Counted from the first letter of the stretch, positions 34,301-43,329 are shown. The stretch: 64,000 nt of DNA from Rhodospirillaceae bacterium (GCA_008012315.1 SSEL01000012.1:124001-188000); one strand, 5' to 3'. The notes: generated by a model not told the origin, from the sequence alone. Made by a program: numbers and translations.

Positions 34301-34929
34301 CCGGCAAGACGACGACGGCGCAATTGCTGATGCGCTTCTGGGATCCGGATCAGGGCCGCATCACCCTGAACGGCGCCGATCTGCGCGACTACCGGCTCGA
34401 CGATCTGCGCGACCGGATGGCCCTGGTGGCGCAGGACACTTATCTCTTCAATGACAGCCTGCGGCACAACATCATGATCGCGCGGCCGGAAGCGGGTGAG
34501 GCGGACTTGCAGGCGGCGATCGCTCATGCCTCGCTGGCTGACCTCGTGCAATTGCTGCCGGATGGGCTCGATACCCAGGTCGGTGAACGCGGAACCGGCC
34601 TCTCGGGCGGGCAGCGCCAGCGCGTCGCCATTGCCCGGGCCTTCCTCAAGGACGCGCCGGTGCTCATCCTCGATGAAGCGACATCGCATCTTGATGCAGT
34701 CAATGAACAGGCGGTGCGCCAGGCACTGACTTTGCTGCAAACCGACCGGACAACGGTCATCATCGCCCATCGCCTCTCCACCATCCGTGATGCCGATCTG
34801 ATCATCGTGCTCGATGGCGGGCGCCTGGTCGAGACCGGCTCGCATGCCGCGCTGATGGCCAAAGGCGGTCTCTATGCTCGCCTCGTTGCCCGGCAGATCG
34901 GCACGGGATATGCGCCGGCGGCACAATGA
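31333..34929 (+). CDS. cydDC: fused CydDC-type ABC exporter (two half-transporters in one chain)
   Basis: 1198 residues made of two complete ABC half-exporters. Half 1 has six helices, the CydD-like LIDGVEQLEVYFGQFLPQF, Walker A GTSGGGKSS and signature LSGGQRQRVAIARAIL. Half 2 has six helices, Walker A GTSGAGKTT and LSGGQRQRVAIARAFL. In E. coli CydD and CydC are separate and export or handle thiols and haem for cytochrome bd assembly. Here they are fused and no cydAB is near. The ATG at 31333 is preceded by AGGAGAG. Half 1 has SALDEALSAVDAE-like D-loop residues with intact Walker B. Confidence 0.82.
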   Translation: MHFEPRLWIFTAGVRLRILWAVGVGLVSVGLGVARLGLLGWLIGLVFAGAGLQDLLWPILGIAALMILRGGAEHIRVMTAHETSARVQKKLRRAIYDKIAALGPGTVAKQRSGALTLSLIDGVEQLEVYFGQFLPQFLIALLTPILIFVAIAWIDLPVAAVMLVFALIALFGPSLWHHHDAANSMKRQDAYADFAAEFLDSIQGLATLKAFGQSKTRADKLQVEAQSLYKRTLWVLATNSLARGITDSAIACGAAAALALGAYRVEGGAMSLAALLVILMLGVEIYRPMRELRSVLHQGMVGMAAAQGIYKIFDAEPLVQDAAPATSVTTLAPSISFEQVRFRYPGTRRVIHDGLDFRVAPGERIGLVGTSGGGKSSIVRLLLRFYDPEAGAIRLGGQDIRSLSFDQIRGMIAVVNQDTFLFHGTIEDNIRMGRPDASHEDVVAAARAANIDGFVAGLAQGYRTVIGEKGIKLSGGQRQRVAIARAILRDAPILVLDEALSAVDAENEAVIQEALDRLMQGRTTLILAHRLSSIINCDRILVLDGGRVVENGRHEALLQTGGVYARLMAGQVRSGEAAVATMHDDIAAPAGPESALLPGNIKQVTEGILKADGLNWWQLTVALMKLAMPWKGKLALTFIFGVLRVIAFIGIGVCSALVVYDLKNGLDYTSWLWALAVLAPLSGAVHWLESWIAHDMAFRLLAEMRIAVFRKLDELAPAYLVRRRTGDLMALVTNDIELVEYFFAHTVAPAFVAILVPAVVLAMLAVASPWIALALVPFLLLVGLCPFLMRKRTDRLGSAAREAAGEFGAVAVDCVQGLGEIVTFQQEEAHGRKLDDLSDRHIALRLPFFRDLTLQSSLLEIFTGLGGLAVVVTGAMVSLQGGIDAAWLPLLTLPAMAAFLPVSEIAQVGRQLADTLGATRRIYGLFNEPVTVQDGRQAGRSSSAVREAAPTLSLEQVSFAYPGQARAALRDVSVTIPAGSTAALVGTSGAGKTTTAQLLMRFWDPDQGRITLNGADLRDYRLDDLRDRMALVAQDTYLFNDSLRHNIMIARPEAGEADLQAAIAHASLADLVQLLPDGLDTQVGERGTGLSGGQRQRVAIARAFLKDAPVLILDEATSHLDAVNEQAVRQALTLLQTDRTTVIIAHRLSTIRDADLIIVLDGGRLVETGSHAALMAKGGLYARLVARQIGTGYAPAAQ

Positions 34930-35002
34930 GAGTGCTGCCTCGCGATTTCAAAATTGCCTTTGATGAGACGCGCTAAGCGAAGGGAGCCACGCTTTTTGGC
35001 AG

Positions 35003-35042
35003 ATCAAATCTCCCCGCATCATCCGTCTCGATGATGACACCG
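35003..35042 (+). promoter_or_regulatory. dyad element upstream of RTX gene A
   Basis: A 40-base segment beginning ATCAAATCTCC and ending GATGATGACACCG contains the dyad CATCATC-CGTCTC-GATGATG (35017-35036). A related 40-base segment lies upstream of RTX gene B at 38591 (31 of 40 bases the same). The 322 bases between cydDC and gene A (34930-35251) hold this element and no gene. Confidence 0.6.
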
Positions 35043-35251
35043 CCGTCGCTCTTGGCGATTCTGCAAGCTGATCCGTGCAAGGATAGCGCTTGGCACTTTA
35101 CGGTATTCTGGCTGTCGCCAACCTTGCTTCGCACGTAGGCGGGAAGACGCGCACCCCTTCACCGGCATCAGCTGCAGCGAGCGTTTCCAAGTGACGGTCG
35201 GTTGGACTCACATCGCCGCTGCGCCAGCTCTCTCGAAAAGGAGGTCGCGAC

Positions 35252-38200
35252 ATGACAGCGGCAAATAACAGCAAATCTCGCGCTGGACTAGGGCAGTTGT
35301 GGGGATTGGTGCAGGACACGGTGGAGACGACCGGCACGACCGTGCCGCAGCAAGCGGACGAGCAGGAAGAAATATCACATGCTCTGGCCCTCTCGTCCCC
35401 GGCCGCCGATCGCCAGGAGATCGTCGGTAGCGAGAGCGATGCGGCAAAACCCTCCTCGCTTGCTGCGATGTCGAATTTGCTGTCTGCGCAAAGTTTGCCT
35501 GTGGGAACTTCACCTGCGGGAAATCCACCGGTGACCGAGCCGACTTCTTCCATTACAGCGATTCAAAAGCGCGCCGAATTGGCGGATGCCGCATCTGATG
35601 ATGATCTGCCAGCGGCAAGCCTGAGCGATGGCGGCGCTGGAGAAGCGGGGGCAGCGCAAACGAGCACCCAAACAGCGGGCTCCCGTGAGACCAACGGTAC
35701 CACCCTGGCTGCTCTCGCGGCGCCAGAACCGGGAACGACGGCAGCAGCGCTCGCAACGCCCTCGTTCGACCCCTCGATCGTTCAGACCATCGATACGACC
35801 AAATGGACTGTCCCCTCGGCCAATCCAGCCGGCATGGCCTGGATACCGGGTGCGACGCCCGGAACCGGCCAGCTTCTGGTATCGGATTCCGAAATCGATG
35901 AGACACCATTTTTCCGCCAGCAAAATCTTTTTTTCCTGTCGGAAACCGGCGCTTTCGATCACGCCGCCAGCCTGCGCGCTTTCTGTTCCGAGCCGACCGG
36001 TGTCACCTACAATCCGCTTAACGGGCACCTTTTCATCAGTGACGACAGCGCGCGCAAAGTCTTTGAGGTCGATCCGAATAATCCTAGCGTGCTGATTTCG
36101 TCCTTTTCGACCCGGACGATCGAGCTGGATGATGTCGAAGACCTTGTCTTCGATCCGGTGACCGGGCATTTGCTGCTATCGGAAGGTGAGCAGAGCACCT
36201 TGCATCCCCGCACGATCGTCGAAGTGACCACGACCGGCACGGTGATCAGCAGGGTTCAAATGCCGCTGGCTGTCGGCGATCCTGAGGGTTTTACCTATGA
36301 CCCGGTCCGCAACGTATTCTATGTCTGTGGTCACCGCTCCGATGACATATTGGTGCTGTCCCGGGATGGTCAGACCGTTCTCGATCGGTTGACGCTTCTC
36401 GATCACGTCAGGAATGTCACCAGCAATGTCGGCGTCAAGCCGAAGGGGCTGGTCCTGGCGCCGAGCAGCGATCCGAATGACGACCCGTCCAACATGTCCC
36501 TTTGGGTCGCCGATTACGCCACCGACCAGTTCATGGATGGGCAGCTTTTCGAAATCAAGCTGGGCGATACGGGATCGCCCCCGCCGCAGCCTTTATTCAC
36601 CGGCGGCAATGACAGCGTGAATTTTGCCCAGGTGACGGCCGGCAGCTATCTCGCCGGTTCGCAGTATGATGCGCTTGGCGGCAATGACACGGTCACGCTG
36701 CCGACAAGTGCAGCGGCGGCCACGGCAGCCGGCTATGACCCGGCGCAAATTTTCCACGGCGGCGACGGCACGGACAACATCACCGGCGGCGGTCTGGCGG
36801 ACCAGATCAATGGCGATGGTGGAAATGACACAATCAATGGCGGCAATGCCAATGACATCCTGCGCGGTGGCGATGCCAATGACACGTTGACGGGCGGCAG
36901 CGGTACCGACCAGCTTTTTGGCGATGCCGGGCACGATACCCTGAAATGGGACAGCGTCGACAGCTTCGATGGTGGTGCCGGCTTCGATACGCTCGATGCC
37001 AATGCCTCCAGCAGCGATACGATCGATCTGCGCGGCGCCGGTTTCGCCAACCTCGAACGCATCCTGACCGGCGACGGTACCGATATCGTGACGCTCAGCC
37101 TTAGCAAGGTGCTGGCGCAGACGGCGGATCATCAATTCGTCGCCGATCTCGGCAGCGGCACCGACACCTTGAGGCTCGATCTTGCCGGCGGCTGGACCGC
37201 AACGGCGGCCAACTCCACCTTGGGCCCGGCGGCCATGGCCGCCGGCATTTCGGTTGCAGGATTGACGGCGCGCACCTTCACCAACGGGACCGACACCGTC
37301 ACCATCTTCAGCAATGCCGAAACGGTGGAGATCCTGGCGGCGCCGGCAGGGCCGCTGTTCACGGCTGGCAATGACACGGTCAATTTCAATCAGGTCACGG
37401 CCGGCAGCTATCAAGCGGGATCGCAATATAACGGCCTGGCCGGCGACGATACGGTGACCCTGCCGGTCGATGCGGCGGCGGCAACGGCGGCCGGCTTCGA
37501 TCCCGCACAGATTTTTCAGGCGGGGGAGGGCAACGACATCGTCAATGGCGGCAAGCTCGATGATCAGGTCGTCGGCGACAATGGCGAAGATACGCTGAGA
37601 GGCGGCGAGGGGAACGACACGCTCGATGGCGGCGGCTGGCAGGACAGGCTGGAGGGTGGCGATGGCAACGACACCTTGTTCGGTGGCGGCAGCGGCGACA
37701 TTTTTGTCGGCGGGTTGGGCGATGATCACATGGATGGCGGGTCGAGCGTCGACAAGGTCGATTACACCGCTGCGGCTGCCGTGACGGTCGATCTTCTGGC
37801 CGGAACCGCGACGGGCGATGGCAATGACACGCTGGTCGATATCGAAACGGTCCTCGGATCGGCCTTCAACGATTCCATCACGGGCAATACCGCGGCCAAT
37901 ACGCTGGAAGGCAATAACGGCAGCGATACGCTCCATGGCGGGGGCGGCAGCGATACGCTGACCGGTGGCGCCGGGATCGACCAGCTCTTCGGTGATGACG
38001 GTCACGATATCCTGAAATGGGACAATGCCGACAGCTTCGATGGCGGCAGCGGCTTCGACACGGTGGATGCCGCGCGCTCCACCTCGGACACAATCGATAT
38101 GCGTGGCAATGCCTTCCTGACTGTAGAACGCATTCAGACCGGCAGCGGCAACGACACGGTGACGCTCAGCCTTAGCGATGTTCTCTCGGATACGGCCGAT

Positions 38201-38419
38201 AACCAATTCGTTGCGGATCTCGGGGCCGGCACCGATCGGCTGAACGTCGACACAACCGGCGGCTGGAGCGCGACGGCGCCGAATTCGACCCTGGGACCGA
38301 CAGCCGTCGCCGCCGGCATCTCGGTCGCGGGCCTCACGGCATATTCATTCACCAATGGCGCCGATACGGTGACCATCTTCACCAATGCCGAGGTGGTCAA
38401 TGCCCAGCAACTGGCCTAG
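35252..38419 (+). CDS. large RTX-type calcium-binding protein with beta-propeller N-domain (protein A)
   Basis: 1055 residues. Residues 1-165 are low-complexity Ala/Thr/Ser; about 170-440 look like a beta-propeller of SdiA-regulated/NHL type (AGMAWIPGATPGTGQLLVSDSE, PTGVTYNPLNGHLFISDD). From residue 447 two RTX modules follow: 447-700 (254 residues) and 701-1055 (355 residues). They hold GGNDTxxGG-type nonapeptides such as GGNANDILRGGDANDTL and end in TIFTNAEVVNAQQLA. AAGGAGG precedes the ATG. No signal peptide is visible, as expected for type I secretion, but no type I exporter is beside it. Confidence 0.82.
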   Translation: MTAANNSKSRAGLGQLWGLVQDTVETTGTTVPQQADEQEEISHALALSSPAADRQEIVGSESDAAKPSSLAAMSNLLSAQSLPVGTSPAGNPPVTEPTSSITAIQKRAELADAASDDDLPAASLSDGGAGEAGAAQTSTQTAGSRETNGTTLAALAAPEPGTTAAALATPSFDPSIVQTIDTTKWTVPSANPAGMAWIPGATPGTGQLLVSDSEIDETPFFRQQNLFFLSETGAFDHAASLRAFCSEPTGVTYNPLNGHLFISDDSARKVFEVDPNNPSVLISSFSTRTIELDDVEDLVFDPVTGHLLLSEGEQSTLHPRTIVEVTTTGTVISRVQMPLAVGDPEGFTYDPVRNVFYVCGHRSDDILVLSRDGQTVLDRLTLLDHVRNVTSNVGVKPKGLVLAPSSDPNDDPSNMSLWVADYATDQFMDGQLFEIKLGDTGSPPPQPLFTGGNDSVNFAQVTAGSYLAGSQYDALGGNDTVTLPTSAAAATAAGYDPAQIFHGGDGTDNITGGGLADQINGDGGNDTINGGNANDILRGGDANDTLTGGSGTDQLFGDAGHDTLKWDSVDSFDGGAGFDTLDANASSSDTIDLRGAGFANLERILTGDGTDIVTLSLSKVLAQTADHQFVADLGSGTDTLRLDLAGGWTATAANSTLGPAAMAAGISVAGLTARTFTNGTDTVTIFSNAETVEILAAPAGPLFTAGNDTVNFNQVTAGSYQAGSQYNGLAGDDTVTLPVDAAAATAAGFDPAQIFQAGEGNDIVNGGKLDDQVVGDNGEDTLRGGEGNDTLDGGGWQDRLEGGDGNDTLFGGGSGDIFVGGLGDDHMDGGSSVDKVDYTAAAAVTVDLLAGTATGDGNDTLVDIETVLGSAFNDSITGNTAANTLEGNNGSDTLHGGGGSDTLTGGAGIDQLFGDDGHDILKWDNADSFDGGSGFDTVDAARSTSDTIDMRGNAFLTVERIQTGSGNDTVTLSLSDVLSDTADNQFVADLGAGTDRLNVDTTGGWSATAPNSTLGPTAVAAGISVAGLTAYSFTNGADTVTIFTNAEVVNAQQLA

Positions 38420-38452
38420 CCGCGCCGGTCAGTGAACATCTCCTGCCGGAAG

Positions 38453-38488
38453 ATCAGCCACCGGATATCGGTTCGGTGGCTGATTTCT
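38453..38488 (+). terminator. terminator of RTX gene A
   Basis: ATCAGCCACCG pairs with CGGTGGCTGAT around ten bases, followed by TTCTGTT. The stem is the same as that after RTX gene B. Confidence 0.8.
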
Positions 38489-38590
38489 GTTATCCAGCGC
38501 CAAGCGAGCAATGGGACATGAAGCCGAGGCAAATATGCGGCTGCGTGAGAGCATTGTCGCATGCTCTATGAACGAATCATCCATAATAGG

Positions 38591-38630
38591 ATCAAATCTC
38601 CATCTCTCATCCATATTGATGATGACACTG
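38591..38630 (+). promoter_or_regulatory. dyad element upstream of RTX gene B
   Basis: ATCAAATCTCC...GATGATGACACTG mirrors the segment upstream of gene A. The dyad is TCATC-CATATT-GATGA (38607-38622). It is 212 bases before the start of gene B. The 422-base gap 38420-38841 also holds the gene A terminator; I see no gene in it. Confidence 0.6.
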
Positions 38631-38841
38631 GGCGCTCGTCTGGTGATTCATCGATTCAGCCACAACAGGATATCCAGGCCTGACCATTAACCGTTAGTTG
38701 CGCCATACCGCCGGCGCCGCCTCGGCGATGCTGCACATGATGAAGCGCGATCAATTACAGCGGGCAAGTGTGGAGTAAGCGAGGACATCAACCAACTATG
38801 GGCCATTGCTTGACATCTCATGGAAAGAGGAGGCAGCGATC

Positions 38842-41800
38842 ATGCCGGTCCACCAAATCAGCAGATCACCTATATGGCTCAGCCAGCTATGGGAACTGAT
38901 CCACGATTTGACCGGGATCGATGTCTTTTGCCACCGAGACCACGAGCCCCAGCCGCCGCAACCCTTGTTTACCGAGGGCAATGACAGCTTGGATTTTGCC
39001 CAGGTCACGGCCGGCAACTATATTGCGGGCACCCAATATGATGCGCGCGCCGGCAATGACACGGTGACCTTGCCGGTAAACGCCGCCGCGGCGAAAGCTG
39101 CGGGATATGACGTGGCTCAGATATTCCACGGTGGCCAAGGCCATGACACGATCGCCGGCGGCGGGCTCACCGACCGGATCAATGGCGATGACGGGAACGA
39201 CACGATCAATGGCGGTAATGCCAACGACATCCTGCACGGCAACGATGGCGATGACAAACTGACCGGCGCCAGCGGTGCCGACCAGATTTTCGGCGATGGC
39301 GGCAATGATGTCCTGAGACGGGACAGCACGGACAAATTCGACGGCGGCGCCGGTTTCGACACGCTCGACGCCGATCGCCCTAACCGTGATGTCATCGATC
39401 TGCGCAGTGCCGATTTCAGCAATCTTGAGCGTATTCTGACCGGCGGCGGCAATGATGACGTGACGCTCAGTCTTACCAAGGTGCTGACCCAGACGGCCGA
39501 TCATCAATTCGTCGCCGATCTCGGCAGCGGCACGGATACGCTGACAATCGATCTCGCCGGCGGCTGGATGGCAACGCCGGGGGATGTGCCCTTGGGCCCT
39601 ACCGCCATGGCGGCGGGCATGTCGGTAGCAGGCATGACCCAGCAGACTTTCACCAACGGGCTCAATACCGTCACCATCTTCACCAATGCGGAGACGGTGC
39701 AATTCCTGTCAGCGCCGCCGCCACCGCCTTTATTCGCGATGGGTAACGATGTGGTGGATTTCGCCCAGGTCACGATCGGCAATTATCAGGCCGGATCGCT
39801 CTACAATGCTTTGGCTGGAGACGATACGGTGACCTTGCCCGCCGATGCGGCGGCGGCGAATGCAGCCGGCTATGACGCGTCGAAGGCATTCGAGGCGGGT
39901 GACGGCGACGACAGGGTCACCGGTGGCGGCCTGGCCGATATCATCCACGGCGATGCCGGGAACGATACGATCGATGGCGGCGGCGGTGATGACAGGCTTA
40001 CCGGCGGCGACGGCAATGATACGCTGATCGGCGGCAGCGGTACCGATCAGCTCTTCGGCAGCGCCGGGCATGATATCTGGAAGTGGGACAGCGGCGATAC
40101 CTTCGAGGGGGATGAGGGATTCGACACGGTCGATGCCAATCTTGCCACCGGCGATACGATCGATCTGCGCGGCACCGGGCTCCGGGATCTGGAGCGCGTC
40201 CTGACCGGCGATGGGGCGGATACCGTCACCGTCAGTTTGGATAGAATAGGAGAGGCTGCCGATCATCAATTCGTCGCCGATCTCGGCACTGGCGCCGACA
40301 CTTTGCGCATCGACCCGGTCGGCGGCTGGACCGAAACAACACCGGACTCGACCCTGGGGCCCACGGGCGTGGATGCCGGTATTTCCGTCGCCGGCATGAC
40401 GGCCCATACCTACACCAATGGCATCCGGACGGTAACGATTTTCACCAATGCCGAAACGATTGAGCTCCTGCCGGGGGAACTGCCGCCGTCCTTATTCACC
40501 ACCGGCAACGACACGGTGGATTTTGCCGATGTGAAGGCCGGCAGCTATCTCGAAGGGTCGCAATATGACGGCCTGGCCGGCAATGACACGGTGATCCTGC
40601 CGGCCGATGCTGCGGCAGCCAGCGCGGCCGGTTTCATTCTGGGCCAGGTGTTCCGGGGCAATGATGGCGACGACATCGTGACTGGCCGCGATCTCAACGA
40701 TCAGATCTATGGCGATGCCGGGGCGGATCGGCTGACGGGCGGAGGCGGTAACGATATCCTCACCGGTGCCGAGGGCGACGACGTGCTGGCCGGTAGCAGC
40801 GGCAAGGATCAGCTCTTCGCCGATGCCGGCACCGACACCTTGAAATGGGACAGCGAAGATAGCTTTTTCGGTGGCGAGGGCTTCGACACGCTCGATGCCG
40901 ATCTCGCCACCGGCGATGCGATCGACTTGCGCGGCACAAATGCCCGTGGGCTGGAACGTATCTTGACCGGGGACGGCACGGATACGGTCACGGTCAATCT
41001 CGGCCAGATATTGGCGGAAACGGCCGATCATCAATTCGTCGCCGATCTCGGCAATGGCGCCGACACCCTGAAAATCGACCTGGCCGGCGATTGGTGGACC
41101 GAAACGACGGCGGATCCGGTCCTGGGGCCGACCGGTGCGACGGCCGGGATTTTCATCGCCGGCTTGACGGCGCGCAGCTTCACCAACGGCACCGATACCG
41201 TCACTATTTTCAGCAATGCCGAAACGGTTGAGATCGTCCCGGCGCCGACAATGCCGATTTTCACCAGTGGCAATGACACGGTTGATTTCGATCAGATCAC
41301 TGCCGGAAGTTATCCGGCCGGCTCGCAATACGATGCCTTGGCTGGCGATGATTTCGTGGAATTGCCGTCCAATGCGGCGGCGGCGGCGGCGGCCGGCTTC
41401 GATCCCGCGCAAACACTCCATCTGGGGGAAGGCAACGACACCGTCATCGGCGGCAATCTCGACGATCATGCCGCCGGCGATAACGGCAATGACGTGCTGA
41501 TTGGTGGCTTGGGCAATGACACCTTCGATGGCGGCAGCGGGCAGGACCAGTTGACGGGAGCGGAGGGCAACGACACGCTGCTCGGCGGCGCCGATGACGA
41601 CATCCTGAACGGCGCGGCCGGCGACGATCATCTGGATGGCGGCGCCGGGATCGACCAGGCCGATTACAGCTTCGCTCCCGCGGTCACGGTCGACCTTCTG
41701 GCCGGCACCGCGACGGGCGACGGCCATGATACCCTCGTCAATATCGAGAATGTCGCCGGCTCCACCTTGAACGACACCATCACGGGGAACGCGGCGGCCA

Positions 41801-42318
41801 ATCGGTTGGATGGCGGCGGCGGCCACGATGTCCTTCATGGTGGCGGCGGGAACGATACGCTGGACGGCGGCGCCTCGACCGATCAGGTCTTTGGCGATGA
41901 CGGCAACGATACCCTGAAATGGGATGCCGATACATTCGATGGCGGCGCCGGCTTCGATACGTTGGATGCCAATCGCGCCACGGGCGATCCGATCGATCTG
42001 CGCAGCGCCAATTACACGAATCTGGAACGCATCCAGACCGGCGCGGGCAATGACACGGTGACGTTGAGCCTCAATGACGTTCTCGCCGATACCGCCGACC
42101 ACCAGTTCGTCGCCGATCTTGGCGATGGCGCCGACCAGGTGAATATCGATCTAGCCGGTGGCTGGACGGCAACGGCGGCGAACGCGACCTTGGGCCCGAC
42201 GGCCGTGGCCGCCGGCATCTCGGTGGCCGGCTTCACGGCGCATAGCTTCACCAACGGCACTGCCAGCGTCACCATCTTCACCGATGCCGAAGTGGTCAAT
42301 GCCCAGCAAGTCGCCTAG
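38842..42318 (+). CDS. large RTX-type calcium-binding protein (protein B)
   Basis: 1158 residues. A 40-residue N-terminus (PVHQISRSPIWLSQLWELIH) leads into four RTX modules: residues 41-295, 296-549, 550-804 (254-255 each) and a terminal 805-1158 (354). Each repeats the same order: PLFTxGNDxVDFAQV, AGxDTVTLPxxAAAA, RTX nonapeptides, TGDGTDTVTVSL, TADHQFVADLG, GGWTxT and TNGxxTVTIFTNAE. AGAGGAGG 8 bases before 38842 sets the start, over an ATG 12 codons earlier. Compared with protein A it lacks the propeller and has two more internal modules. Likely calcium-dependent surface or secreted protein. Confidence 0.83.
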   Translation: MPVHQISRSPIWLSQLWELIHDLTGIDVFCHRDHEPQPPQPLFTEGNDSLDFAQVTAGNYIAGTQYDARAGNDTVTLPVNAAAAKAAGYDVAQIFHGGQGHDTIAGGGLTDRINGDDGNDTINGGNANDILHGNDGDDKLTGASGADQIFGDGGNDVLRRDSTDKFDGGAGFDTLDADRPNRDVIDLRSADFSNLERILTGGGNDDVTLSLTKVLTQTADHQFVADLGSGTDTLTIDLAGGWMATPGDVPLGPTAMAAGMSVAGMTQQTFTNGLNTVTIFTNAETVQFLSAPPPPPLFAMGNDVVDFAQVTIGNYQAGSLYNALAGDDTVTLPADAAAANAAGYDASKAFEAGDGDDRVTGGGLADIIHGDAGNDTIDGGGGDDRLTGGDGNDTLIGGSGTDQLFGSAGHDIWKWDSGDTFEGDEGFDTVDANLATGDTIDLRGTGLRDLERVLTGDGADTVTVSLDRIGEAADHQFVADLGTGADTLRIDPVGGWTETTPDSTLGPTGVDAGISVAGMTAHTYTNGIRTVTIFTNAETIELLPGELPPSLFTTGNDTVDFADVKAGSYLEGSQYDGLAGNDTVILPADAAAASAAGFILGQVFRGNDGDDIVTGRDLNDQIYGDAGADRLTGGGGNDILTGAEGDDVLAGSSGKDQLFADAGTDTLKWDSEDSFFGGEGFDTLDADLATGDAIDLRGTNARGLERILTGDGTDTVTVNLGQILAETADHQFVADLGNGADTLKIDLAGDWWTETTADPVLGPTGATAGIFIAGLTARSFTNGTDTVTIFSNAETVEIVPAPTMPIFTSGNDTVDFDQITAGSYPAGSQYDALAGDDFVELPSNAAAAAAAGFDPAQTLHLGEGNDTVIGGNLDDHAAGDNGNDVLIGGLGNDTFDGGSGQDQLTGAEGNDTLLGGADDDILNGAAGDDHLDGGAGIDQADYSFAPAVTVDLLAGTATGDGHDTLVNIENVAGSTLNDTITGNAAANRLDGGGGHDVLHGGGGNDTLDGGASTDQVFGDDGNDTLKWDADTFDGGAGFDTLDANRATGDPIDLRSANYTNLERIQTGAGNDTVTLSLNDVLADTADHQFVADLGDGADQVNIDLAGGWTATAANATLGPTAVAAGISVAGFTAHSFTNGTASVTIFTDAEVVNAQQVA

Positions 42319-42351
42319 GCGGGGCGGAAGCCGCGCCTGAGGTGACAAAAA

Positions 42352-42383
42352 ATCAGCCACCGGATGGCGGTCCGGTGGCTGAT
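42352..42383 (+). terminator. terminator of RTX gene B
   Basis: ATCAGCCACCGGA and TCCGGTGGCTGAT form a 13-bp stem around TGGCGG. It repeats the stem after gene A. Confidence 0.8.
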
Positions 42384-42434
42384 GTCTTGTCGAATGGATG
42401 GCGCCTGCAGCCGTCTCCGGCCGGCGCATGATCC

Positions 42435-43082
42435 TCAGTTCTTGTTGGTCAGGAAGCTGATATCGAAACCGCCGGGCAGGCGGCTCGTGCTGTGTTCGTC
42501 TTCCTGATGAACGTGATGCTCATCTTCCGGCGGCAGCGGATCCAGGGTGGCGGGCTTGCCGGCCGCCTTGCGCGCCTTGATGATGGCGGCATTCAGATCG
42601 GTCTGCGAGCACAGGCCCAGCAATACCGGATCGCGCGGCCGCAGATTGGCCGAGTTCCAGTGGCTACGGTCGCGCACCGCCGCGATGGTCTGCTTGGTGG
42701 TGCCGATCAGGCGGGAGATCTGCGCATCGCTCAGTTCCGGGTGATGGCGCACCAGCCAAGCCACGGCATCAGGCTTGTCCTGCCGCTTGGAAATCGGCGT
42801 GTAGCGCGGGCCCTTGGTACGGGTGACGGGCAGGGGGATGCTGGCCTTGGCCAGATTGAGGCGCCCCGCGGGGTCACCTTCGCAGCGGGCGATCTCTTCC
42901 TTGGTCAGCTGGCCATTGCTGGTCGGGTCGAGGCCGACAATGCCGACCGCGACTTCGCCATCGGCGATGCCCTGGACTTCCAGCGGATGCAGATTGCAGA
43001 AAGCCCCGATCTGCTCGAAGGTCAGAGCGGTGTTTTCCACCAGCCATACCGCCGTGGCTTTCGGCATCAGAAGTTGCGCCAT
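42435..43082 (-). CDS. trcR: cell-cycle transcriptional regulator TrcR (DUF1013)
   Basis: 215 residues. MPKATAVWLVENTALTFEQIGAFC, CNLHPLEVQGIADGEVA and ISRLIGTTKQTIAAVRDRSHWN are the conserved blocks of the DUF1013/TrcR family, which is confined to alphaproteobacteria and tied to cell-cycle gene control. The ATG at 43082 has AAGGAGG 6 bases upstream, ruling out the longer frame. Ends in an Asp/Glu/His-rich tail. Convergent with RTX gene B. Confidence 0.9.
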   Translation of the reverse strand: MAQLLMPKATAVWLVENTALTFEQIGAFCNLHPLEVQGIADGEVAVGIVGLDPTSNGQLTKEEIARCEGDPAGRLNLAKASIPLPVTRTKGPRYTPISKRQDKPDAVAWLVRHHPELSDAQISRLIGTTKQTIAAVRDRSHWNSANLRPRDPVLLGLCSQTDLNAAIIKARKAAGKPATLDPLPPEDEHHVHQEDEHSTSRLPGGFDISFLTNKN

Positions 43083-43329
43083 GAATTCCTCCTTCTCGGC
43101 TGCCGGGAGCCGCGCTCGGCTCACCCCCGCAGTCGGGCCAAGGCTCGCCTTGACCATCATCCAATCGATAAAAATGCCGGCACGCACCCGGCGGCCGGTG
43201 ATCGAGAAACCTGCTCGAAAGTCACCCGCCAATTACCATCAATGGCCTTTCCCTGCAAAGAGAAAGTTCCAATCGGGCAATCACTTAGAGCCCGCTAGGG
43301 TGATGGCGCGTCAGCTCTTTATATAGCGC

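Noticed and set aside
31333..34929. CydDC-type protein as the RTX exporter
   Set aside because: It lacks the C39-like or HlyB features, and no HlyD-like adaptor lies beside it.
36593..42102. Minus-strand frames of over 500 codons across the RTX genes
   Set aside because: They mirror the strongly biased Gly/Asp/Asn codons of the RTX modules, break at module edges and have no family similarity.
36589..42318. CRISPR-like or satellite repeats
   Set aside because: The repeats are coding, in frame, and 762-765 bases long; no spacers or cas genes.
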